Program-made: the position numbers and the translations under genes
Notes under the pieces: generated by a model
What the model was told of the DNA's origin: nothing
Database searches by the model: none
What the model saw: only the letters and a program-made list of their open reading frames with translations
Shown here: piece after piece, positions 26,044 through 33,940 of the stretch
Layout of the letters: every line of letters starts with the position of its first letter
How positions within the stretch are numbered: position 1 is the stretch's first letter
Source: Thermoanaerobaculales bacterium
GTDB taxonomy: Bacteria; Acidobacteriota; Thermoanaerobaculia; Thermoanaerobaculales; Sulfomarinibacteraceae
Reading direction: 5' to 3'
DNA: 64,000 nucleotides
NCBI GenBank assembly: GCA_025456145.1
Contig: JALOLD010000012.1
Location: 1-64,000 of the forward strand

Positions 26044-27357
26044 TCACTCGAACGGGATATATCCCAACAAGAAGACATCTGTCGTCTGGAGGACTCCTCC
26101 GTGGGTCAGATAGGCCTTGCTCTTGAAGTGCAGCAGGTTGCCGTGCCGATCCCGCCGGTTTGAGGTGACGAACGACAAGTCGAACGCCGTGATGTCGTGC
26201 TGCATCGCCGTCGAGAGCTCGTCGATCTGCGAAACCCCGTCGTGATCGACGTCGACCCAAAGGCGGAGCTGTACGAATATCGCGTCTGCGTCAGAAACGA
26301 GACCGTCGCCATTCCCGCCGTACTCTGGTTGGTCGAACACCGCCAACGCACGATAACCGTTGGGCTCGTCCGACGGTGGTTGTTGGGTGAAGCTCCCGAA
26401 CAACTCGGAAGCGTCGTCAATCCGCCCGTTGAAGTTCCGATCGAGCACCAGGAACGCGTCACCGACCTCCTCGTCGATCCACGCGACCCAGTTCTCTGCA
26501 CCGTCTGCATCGAGATCGAACCAGACGCCGTCCTCGAGTCCGGTGAACGCGAACCCGCCGCGGTCCAGGTCGACAACGATCGGGCTGTAGTAGGTCAGCC
26601 GAAGGAGTCCGTTCGATCCGGTGCACGGGCTTCCAGATCCCGATCCAGAGCCGGCGTCCTTTGGACTGGCTCCACCACGAGTCTCGTGCAATGCAAACCC
26701 GAGACTGGGGCGCCCGCTCCTCGGACCACCCGCGCTGTTGCTTCCGCTGGCGCCCCCCTGGCAAGGGGGTGGCGGGTCGGGAGGATTCTGCTCTGGGGTG
26801 GTGACAGCTGCGAAGTCCGCAGCCTGACATTCGCTGCCATGGAGATCTGTTTCACACGCGTTTGCCGTTGGGGACATCAGGTAACCGACACAATCCGTGT
26901 GGTCGAGACCCATAATGTGCCCGATCTCATGTGCGATCGTCGGACCGTAGTCCCCTCCGCAGGAGCAGGTCTGACCGGTGCTGGTCTGTGCGTATATCCT
27001 GACTTCGCCCATGACGTACCCCCCACATGCGTTTGAGGGGCTCTGTTGGCTTACGAAGGTCACCTCGATGACGGAATCGACCTGCCCTGGGCCTGGGTTT
27101 GCGACGAAATCAGGGAAGTCTACCCCCGGGGTAACACCGAAGCTCGCGCAGCCATCCTATACTCCAAGTGCTGTGCTGATCGACGCTGCTGAGAAGGCAG
27201 GATCGAAGACAAGACCTATCGAGTCAACACCTTCGAGGTAGCCCGAAGGCCCCCCGGTCTCGCACCCCATCACCGGATCAACCATGAACGCAAGTCCGAC
27301 CCCCAGGACCACTCGAACCAACTTCGTTAAGGTCTGTCCAAGATGTAGCAAGCCCAT
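26044..27357 (-). pseudogene. matrixin-like secreted metallopeptidase interrupted by an in-frame TAG
   Basis: One continuous frame of 437 codons plus stop, broken at 27157-27159 by TAG where ALGV*DGC would read ALGVWDGC (TGG to TAG) as in related proteases. The 5' part gives a signal peptide (LVRVVLGVGLAFMVDP). The 3' part has the zinc site HEIGHIMGLDHTD and Met-turn YLMSP, then Pro- and Gly-rich linkers. It ends with a C-terminal calcium-type region (DLDADG, DRNFNGRIDD, DVDHDGVSQIDEL). It could be a recent nonsense mutant, a sequencing error or a read-through gene. Its ATG shares one base with the stop of the upstream gene. GC is lower than the chromosome average. Confidence 0.75.
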
Positions 27358-28190
27358 CAGTACACCTCGGGTTCATCTTCCCCGCGAGGTGAAGACAGCA
27401 CCTTAAGGACGTACTGCTCAACATCGTTTGACGTTCTCGCTGCTTTCAGATCGGAGGACGAGGTCAACATCGGAGACAGAAGCGCTCTGTCCGGGGACGG
27501 AAACAACACGAATCCGTCCGCCTCAAAAAACCGACCGTCCTCGCCGACTCCTCCGACGGTGGAGACCACAGTGATCTCATCGCCAACGACGGGACTGTAT
27601 GGAAACAGAGAGTGCTCGTTGCAGAACGATGTGTTTCCGGCCGTGAAGCTCCCGTTGAAGAAATAGACGTACGAGAACGAAAACGGGTCCATCGTGTGGT
27701 GGCTTTTCGCCTGGAAATCAGGAACGACTTTCAACAGCGAACCGGGTCGACCGAGGTAGAAGCCAAAGTCGATCGCCGAAATGCGCCCGTGGAACACGAC
27801 GGCGGCACCTTTGATGAGGGTCTCGGCCGTGACTCGACCTCTGTAGATCCCAGTCATTGGAGCGATGGAGTCAGCGAGATTCAGACAGTCAGAGCCCTTC
27901 GACTCCAATAGCGGCTGGACTCTCGTCTCGGCATGAGCGCGATTTCGAGCTTCCAACTCTTCCCGTTGGAGAACTGTCTCGAACCTCCGTCTTGCCTGCT
28001 CTCCGAGCAGCGACCAGTCGATGTTGCCGTTGGCGTCGACGGCCCGCGCGGCTGTGACCCACACGGGTCCCGACTGCTCGGCGCACGCCTTCGGCCCGAT
28101 CACTCCCGGAAACTGAGAGTCCTTCTGATCGCCTTCGGCGAATGGTACTGATGACAACAGAATCACGAGAGAAAACAGGAACCAACTCAT
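27357..28190 (-). CDS. secreted protein of unknown function coupled to the metallopeptidase
   Basis: 277 residues. The start is the ATG at 28190, preceded by GAAGGGATGGA and followed by a signal peptide (FLFSLVILLSSVPFAEG); the frame continues upstream without support. The mature part has four cysteines (KACAEQ, SDCLNL, TSFCNEH) and a beta-rich section around VVFHGRISAIDFGFYLG. I do not recognise a family. Stop and start overlap as TGATG with the matrixin gene, which suggests a shared extracellular role, for example substrate or inhibitor. This is inferred only. Confidence 0.7.
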   Translation of the reverse strand: MSWFLFSLVILLSSVPFAEGDQKDSQFPGVIGPKACAEQSGPVWVTAARAVDANGNIDWSLLGEQARRRFETVLQREELEARNRAHAETRVQPLLESKGSDCLNLADSIAPMTGIYRGRVTAETLIKGAAVVFHGRISAIDFGFYLGRPGSLLKVVPDFQAKSHHTMDPFSFSYVYFFNGSFTAGNTSFCNEHSLFPYSPVVGDEITVVSTVGGVGEDGRFFEADGFVLFPSPDRALLSPMLTSSSDLKAARTSNDVEQYVLKVLSSPRGEDEPEVY

Positions 28191-28513
28191 TCCATCCCTT
28201 CGTGCTGATTCGCTCGTACAGGCTCTTCTCATTGGTCGAATCCGGTGCATTCGAGTAATCGGTGCGGCAGGGTAAACCAAGACCGATACGCAGTCAACGC
28301 GACCACGTGGCGCAATCCACCGGGCAGCCATCGGAAGGGGATCTCCTTTCCTCCGGCTTGAAGGCACCTCGCCCGTCATCCCCCGAGACAGCGCCCCCGG
28401 CTCTGCAAAGCTGCTCGATTGGGGTGTTCTGCGATACGATCCCGCCGAGCACCGGAGCCGTGACGCCCGGGCGCCGTCCCACCCGGCCGTCACACCAATG
28501 GAGGAGAGCGCGC
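28191..28513. other. divergent intergenic region
   Basis: This separates the secreted protein gene (minus) from the lyase fusion (plus). A TACGAT -10-like box at 28434-28439 could serve the fusion gene. No strong -35, palindrome or further gene is seen. Confidence 0.3.
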
Positions 28514-31171
28514 ATGGCGAGCCACGAGCCGCACAAGATCAAGACCGTCCGGCTGGTTTCGTTCCCGAGCCTGGAGGAGCGCAAGCGCAACCTGGGCGAG
28601 GCCCACTTCAACGTCTTCCGGCTGACGCCGGCCCAGGTGAGCTTCGACATGTGCTCGCTCGGCACCAGTGCCGTCTCTCAGGAGCAGCTGGCCGGGCAGC
28701 TGGTGGGCGACGAGGCCTACGCCGGCTCGCGCAACTTCGAGGAGCTCGAGCGGGCGGTCCACGAGGTGCTCGGACACAGCTACGTCTGTCCGACCCACAA
28801 CGTGCTCGGCTGCGTGAAGCTGGTCGTCGCAACGCTCGTCGCGCCGGGCTCGGCGTTGCCGTCCAACGCCCGCACCCGCATGGACCAGCTCAGCCGGCTC
28901 GGCGTCTCGTACCCGGATGTCCGCGACCACGGGGAACAGGTCTTCACCGGGAACTTCGACCTCACCCGGCTCGAGGAGGCGCTCGGCGCCGGGAACGTGG
29001 CACTGGTCGGGCTCCAGGCCTTTGCCGACGGTCAGCACCCGATCAGCCTCGCCAACCTCAAGGCCGCCCGGGCGCTCGCCGACCGCTACGGTGTCAAGGT
29101 GATCTGCGACGGCTCGCGGGTGATCGAGAACGCCTGGTTCATCCAGCGCCACGAGCCGGGCCAGGCGACCCATCCGATCGCCGCCATCGTCAAGCAGATG
29201 GTGAAGCTCTCGCACATCTTCCAGATCGACGGCGCGCAGGACCCCAAGTGCACCACCGGCGGGCTGTTGACCACCGACAACCCGGCCGATCACGAGAAGT
29301 TCATGAACGAGGTCGTCGTCTACGAGGGGCTGCACACCTACGGCGGGATGGCCGGCCGCACCATGGAGCTTCTCGCCCGCGGCCTCGGCGAGATGTGCGA
29401 CGAGGACGAGGTCCACTGGGTGATGCACCAGACCGAGCGCTTCACCGCGCGTCTGAAGGACGGCGGGGTCCCGATCGAGCGGGGCTGCGATGGCGCCTAC
29501 CTGCGGGCCGGCGAGTTCCTCCCGCATGCCGGGGAGCACGCCCAAGACACCCTCTCCGCCGCGCTCTACCTGAGCTCGGGGGTGCGGGCGCTGGCCCACG
29601 GAATGGTGGGGCGAGACGATCTGGTGGCGGTCCAGGTGCCACGGCTCGCACTCACCAACGAGCATCTCGACCAGGTGGCGGACGCGATCATCGCCCTCTA
29701 CCGGCAGCGCGATCGGATCTCCGGCCTGCACGCCACCGCCTTCGGACACTGGCGCGATCAGATGGAGTACCGCTGGGTGTTCCCGGACATCGAGGTCTAC
29801 GGCTTCGACACCTTCCCCTATCAGATCCACACCTTCGAGCGGGTGGGGAGCTTGAGCCGCGAGGGCCGCGAGAAGGCGATCCGGGCCGCCGGGTACAACA
29901 CCTTCCTGCTCCGCTCCGCGGATGTCGCGATCGACCTGCTCACCGACTCCGGCACCTCGGCGATGAGCACCGACCAGTGGGCGGCCTACGACGCGGCCCG
30001 CGCCAGCGCGACATCGAGCGAGGAGTACTTTCGGCTGGTCGACCGCCTGCGGGCGCTCTTCGGCTACAAGCACATCATCCCCACCCACCAGGGGCGCGCC
30101 GCCGAGCACATCCTGAGCCAGAGCAGCATCACCGAGGGCCAGCTGGTGCCGGGGAACATGTACTTCACGACCACCAAGCTGCACCAGGAGCTCGCCGGTG
30201 GAGTGTTCGCCGACGTCATCGTCGATCAGGCGCACGACCCGCAGAGCGATTACCCGTGGAAAGGCGACATCGACCTCGGCAAGCTCGACGCGCTGGTGTC
30301 GCAGCACGGCGCGGCAAAGATCGCCTACATCTCGTTCGAGCACTCCGTGAACATGGCCGGCGGCCAGCCGGTGAGCATGGACAACATGCGCGAGGTTTAC
30401 GAGTACTGCAGCGCGCGCAGCATCCCGGTGTACTTCGACGCCACCCGGGTGGTGGAGAACGCCTGCATGATCCAGCTGCGGGACGAGCGCTACCGCGGCG
30501 TGAAGGTCGAGGACATCGTCCGCGAGATGATGCTCTACGGCGACGGCTGCACGATCAGCGGCAAAAAGGACTTCCTGATCAACATCGGCGGCGTGCTCTG
30601 CTTCCGCGAGAACGCCGAGCTCGCGCGCAAGGCCGAGGAGATGCTGCGGATCTACGAGGGAAACGTCACCGACGGGGGCCTCCCCGCCGCGGAGCTCGCC
30701 GCCATCGCCCGGGGTGTCGAGGAGATGCTCGACGACCGCTACATCCGCTCGCGAATCCGGCAGACGCACTACCTGGGGTCGCTGCTCCACGAGGCCGGGG
30801 TGCCGATCGTCACCCCTCCGGGCAGCCACGCGATCTTCGTCGACGCCAAGCGCTTTCTGCCGCACATCGATCAGGACTGCTACCCGGCACAACGGCTGGC
30901 GGCGGAGATCTACGTCGAGACCGGCGTGCGGGCGATGGAGCGCGGCAACGTGTCGAAGGGGCGTGATCCGAACACCGGTCAAAATTACCGCCCGGCGCTC
31001 GAGCTGGTGCGCCTCACCATTCCCAGGCGGGTCTACACCAACGACCACATGCGCGCGGTCGCCGAGGGGATCATCCGGCTCCACGAGCGGCGCCATGAGA
31101 TCCGCGGCCTGAAGCTCGTATACGAGCCGGCCAAGCTGCGCTTCTTCCAGGGCCGCTTCGAGGAGCTGTAG
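28514..31171 (+). CDS. tandem fusion of two tyrosine phenol-lyase/tryptophanase-like domains
   Basis: 885 residues, twice the family length. The C-terminal half (from about 417) closely follows tyrosine phenol-lyase: AGYNTFLLRSADVAIDLLTD, THQGRAAEH, NMYFTTTKLHQ, FDATRVVENA, PLP Lys685 in SGKKD, GVRAMERG, VRLTIPRRVYT and LRFFQGRF. It lacks the GDEAYAGS loop; Ala499 stands at the catalytic Tyr position. The N-terminal half keeps that loop (Tyr69 in GDEAYAGS) and CDGSRVIENAWFI. It has GAQD in place of GKKD, so no PLP Lys, and has lost QGR. The halves therefore complement one another. The ATG is preceded by GGAGGAGA. Activity would be PLP-dependent C-C beta-elimination, substrate unknown. Confidence 0.85.
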   Translation: MASHEPHKIKTVRLVSFPSLEERKRNLGEAHFNVFRLTPAQVSFDMCSLGTSAVSQEQLAGQLVGDEAYAGSRNFEELERAVHEVLGHSYVCPTHNVLGCVKLVVATLVAPGSALPSNARTRMDQLSRLGVSYPDVRDHGEQVFTGNFDLTRLEEALGAGNVALVGLQAFADGQHPISLANLKAARALADRYGVKVICDGSRVIENAWFIQRHEPGQATHPIAAIVKQMVKLSHIFQIDGAQDPKCTTGGLLTTDNPADHEKFMNEVVVYEGLHTYGGMAGRTMELLARGLGEMCDEDEVHWVMHQTERFTARLKDGGVPIERGCDGAYLRAGEFLPHAGEHAQDTLSAALYLSSGVRALAHGMVGRDDLVAVQVPRLALTNEHLDQVADAIIALYRQRDRISGLHATAFGHWRDQMEYRWVFPDIEVYGFDTFPYQIHTFERVGSLSREGREKAIRAAGYNTFLLRSADVAIDLLTDSGTSAMSTDQWAAYDAARASATSSEEYFRLVDRLRALFGYKHIIPTHQGRAAEHILSQSSITEGQLVPGNMYFTTTKLHQELAGGVFADVIVDQAHDPQSDYPWKGDIDLGKLDALVSQHGAAKIAYISFEHSVNMAGGQPVSMDNMREVYEYCSARSIPVYFDATRVVENACMIQLRDERYRGVKVEDIVREMMLYGDGCTISGKKDFLINIGGVLCFRENAELARKAEEMLRIYEGNVTDGGLPAAELAAIARGVEEMLDDRYIRSRIRQTHYLGSLLHEAGVPIVTPPGSHAIFVDAKRFLPHIDQDCYPAQRLAAEIYVETGVRAMERGNVSKGRDPNTGQNYRPALELVRLTIPRRVYTNDHMRAVAEGIIRLHERRHEIRGLKLVYEPAKLRFFQGRFEEL

Positions 31172-31353
31172 GCCTCGGCCGAACGACGGCGACGCGCCTT
31201 TCCCGACCGCGCGTCCTCCATGACTTCGACCCGCTCTGGGATCCCCACCCCCCCCCTCAGCTCGGCGGCGCTCGCGCCTCCCGCGCCTGCATGCTCTCGA
31301 GATACCTGAGGGTCGCATCGACCACGCCGTACCCAGGGCCGTACGATGAGCCA

Positions 31354-31596
31354 ATGAAGGCCCGACCGGCACCGTCGGTCGACCCCTAACGCTTCGCCCT
31401 CGATTCCATCGACGACGGCGAGCCGACGACCCTGGTGACGGTGGTCGTCCACTCGGGCTCGGTGCCGGGGCCGACCGGCATCTTCATCGTCATGACGCCG
31501 AGCGACCAGACCGGGACGGTCGGCGGCGGCGAAGCTCGTCGGCGTGTCGTACGAGGTCCTCGAGCCGGTGACCGACCCCGAGCTGGCGCTCGACCC
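31354..31596 (+). pseudogene. mosaic relic of the xdhC-xdh locus
   Basis: From 31354 the DNA follows the start of xdhC at 37616 at about 85% identity by eye, including the TACGAT box 6 nt upstream. Codon 12, Trp in the intact gene, is TAA. At GGCGGCGGC (about 31521-31530) it jumps to a segment almost identical to 39379-39457 inside the fused hydroxylase gene (about 97%). The roughly 1.6 kb in between is missing. The remaining bases to 31774 have no recognisable gene. Confidence 0.8.
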
Positions 31597-31774
31597 GAGA
31601 TCCAGCCGGCCACCCGCGGCCTTCGCCTCGCGGACCCGTTGGAACCACCCACGACGATGCTCGTTGGAGGATTGCCCATCGAACCCCGGGGGCTGGGCGA
31701 CCCGGCCGGCCGCCAGCCCGGGGTCCGACGACCGGCATCGACCCGCCGGAGTCGTCGCCACTACCGGCGAGACG

Positions 31775-32911
31775 TCAGGGCGCGACGAGGTCCCATTCTC
31801 CGGTGGTCCCGCTCTCGAAGCCATCGGCGAAGAGGACCGGTTCCGGCACGTACACGACGAAGTTCTCGTCGGCGAAAAACCCCGAACCGCCCCAACCGAT
31901 GATCCAGCGACCGTCCGACGAGACGTCCGAGGCGAAGTTGAAGGTGTACCCGGTCGGATAGGCCACGCCCATCTCGTCGAGGTAGTCGGAGAGGAGCATG
32001 GTACCGACGCCTTCCCGCCAGATGACCGCCTTGCCCCAGCTGGCCGGGCCCAACGGCCAGGTGCCGCCGACGATCGTCGAGCCGTGGGCGGTGATGCCGG
32101 CGCCGGCCATGTTCTGCTCACCTCCGACCGCGAGGTTCGGAACCACCTCGTAGACGTCCGTCACCGTGTTGTAGCGGTAGGCGTTCCCCGGGGTGGCGAA
32201 GTCGCCGTAACCGATGCCGGTCACGTACTCGCCGTCGTCGGAGGCCGCGAACGCCTCCTGCGCCGGCACGCCGGCCTCCACCCAGATCAGCTCCTGGACG
32301 CCATCGACCCACACGGCACCCTGACGCCCGTTGCCGTCCTGCCAGCCGCACACCACGTTACCGTCGAGGTCGGCCCCATTCGCCCGAGTCGACTGGCCGG
32401 CGACCGTGGAGCCCAGGTCGTACAGGCCGACGCCTTCGTCCCACTGGACCGCATGGGCGGTGCCACCGTCGACCCAGCCCAGCCCGACGACCGATTGTCC
32501 GTCGCCGGAGATGCTCCAGCCCGAGCTGGTCTCGGCGCCCGACGAGCCTCCGATGCCGCCCATCGGAGTCCAGGTCCCGGTCGAGACCTCGTAGAGCGAC
32601 AGCTCGGAAAGGCCGGTGACCGAGTCGGTCGAGTTGCCGCACACCCGGGCGCCGTCGTTCGAGATCTTGCCCTGTCCTCCGAGCCCGTTACCGGGGGGAT
32701 TGCCGCCGATCGCTTCCAGGCCGCCGCCGGCGGTCCAGATGAAGAAGCCGCCGGCGCCATCACCCGAGCCGGAGACGACGCCGTTGTCGCTGACCCCCTC
32801 GGCATACCCGCTGGTGGCATAGGGGAACGACCAGAACATCCCCTGCGCCAGGGCCGGCATGGCCCCGGTGAGAACGACCCCGACGATGATTGCGATGCGT
32901 TTGATCTCCAT
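31775..32911 (-). CDS. secreted HAF-repeat protein
   Basis: 378 residues. A signal peptide (IAIIVGVVLTGAMPALAQG) is followed by repeated units like SGYAEGVSDNGVVSGSG, SSGWSISGDGQSVVGLGW and ASDVSSDGRWIIGWG. This is the HAF-type beta-repeat found in extracellular proteins, probably propeller-forming. It ends in PEPVLFADGFESGTTGEWDL, a tail common on secreted proteins of Acidobacteriota and some Gammaproteobacteria. The ATG at 32911 has GGAGAAAGGAAG upstream, better than the TTG two codons earlier. No enzymatic motif is seen. Confidence 0.82.
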   Translation of the reverse strand: MEIKRIAIIVGVVLTGAMPALAQGMFWSFPYATSGYAEGVSDNGVVSGSGDGAGGFFIWTAGGGLEAIGGNPPGNGLGGQGKISNDGARVCGNSTDSVTGLSELSLYEVSTGTWTPMGGIGGSSGAETSSGWSISGDGQSVVGLGWVDGGTAHAVQWDEGVGLYDLGSTVAGQSTRANGADLDGNVVCGWQDGNGRQGAVWVDGVQELIWVEAGVPAQEAFAASDDGEYVTGIGYGDFATPGNAYRYNTVTDVYEVVPNLAVGGEQNMAGAGITAHGSTIVGGTWPLGPASWGKAVIWREGVGTMLLSDYLDEMGVAYPTGYTFNFASDVSSDGRWIIGWGGSGFFADENFVVYVPEPVLFADGFESGTTGEWDLVAP

Positions 32912-32917
32912 TTTCAA

Positions 32918-33280
32918 CTTCCTTTCTCCAGGTCACCGCCGCCGTCACCGGACGTTTCACGCCGTCGTCGAGAATCGACCGACGCCGGGTGGACGCAGGC
33001 TCCGACTCCAACCTCTCCCGCGACAATCACCACGGGCCCGGTCGGTCGCTCGCGTCCACCTGCCGCATCCGGGATGGCCGTGCACTCCGGAAGCCACAGG
33101 CCGGGCTCATCCTAGGGGACCGACAGGGCGGCCGCCTATCAGGGAATTCCTGGTTTTCCGCCCGGCGTGGCGGGCTCCACCCATGTCGAGGGAGGCGGAG
33201 ATCGCCGGCGACCGATCGAAACATGGAGGGGTGGGCCCCGGCGGCGGCGCAGCCATCGCCCGGCCCCGGGGCGCGAGAGG
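32918..33280. other. intergenic region, no gene recognised
   Basis: This lies between the HAF protein start and the response regulator stop. It is GC-rich, with a short palindrome CAGGGAATTCCTG near 33138 and C/G-rich inverted stretches near the regulator stop that may end transcription. No coding potential is supported. Confidence 0.3.
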
Positions 33281-33940
33281 TCAGGAGTCCGGGGTGACGA
33301 CTCCGGTCCGGATGGCGAACCGCACCAGGCCGGCCACGTCGTGGATCCCCAACCGGCTCATGAGCTGCGCACGATGGGTCTCGACGGTCTTGACGCTGAC
33401 GAAGAGCTTGTCGGCGATGCTCCTGGTGGACTCACCCTCGGCGATGAGCTGGAGGATCTCGCGCTGGCGGGAGGTGAGCACGGCCAGCTCGGCGTCGGGA
33501 TCGTTGCTCGCCTCGAGAACGCGATCCACCACCTCGGCGTTGATGGCCCGGCTCAGGAAACGACGGCCGAGCAGGACCCGGTCGAGGGCCTCGGACAGCT
33601 CGTCCACGGCTGCATCCTTGACCAGGTACCCGGCAGCCCCGGCGCCGAGCGCCCGCGCCACGTACTCTGGCGTCGTGTACATCGAAAGGACCAGCACCTT
33701 CGTCGGGAGGCTCATCCTGCGAACCCGTCCCGCGACCTCGAAGCCGTTGAGGCCGGGCATGGTGATGTCCAGCAACAGCACGTCAGGTCGAAGACGTTCC
33801 ACCAGCCTCAGCGCTTCGAGCCCGTCGCCGGTCTCGCCCACCACCTCGATGCCCGGCACATGTCCGAGCACCGCGCGGATCCCGGCGCGGACCAGGGCGT
33901 GATCGTCCGCGAGAACCACCGTCGTCGAACGGATTGTCAC
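33281..33940 (-). CDS. NarL/FixJ-type response regulator
   Basis: 219 residues. The receiver domain has LADDHALVRAGI and the phospho-acceptor Asp in LLLDITMPGLNG, with Lys in YLVKDAA. A LuxR-type HTH lies at about 150-210 (LTSRQREILQLIAEGESTRS and VSVKTVETHRAQL). The GTG start overlaps the kinase stop by 4 nt, so kinase and regulator form a co-translated pair. The targets are unknown. Confidence 0.92.
   Translation of the reverse strand: MTIRSTTVVLADDHALVRAGIRAVLGHVPGIEVVGETGDGLEALRLVERLRPDVLLLDITMPGLNGFEVAGRVRRMSLPTKVLVLSMYTTPEYVARALGAGAAGYLVKDAAVDELSEALDRVLLGRRFLSRAINAEVVDRVLEASNDPDAELAVLTSRQREILQLIAEGESTRSIADKLFVSVKTVETHRAQLMSRLGIHDVAGLVRFAIRTGVVTPDS

Noticed and set aside
28490-31372. 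960-codon open frame antisense to the lyase fusion
   Set aside because: No family resemblance; third-position GC bias of the sense gene removes antisense stops.
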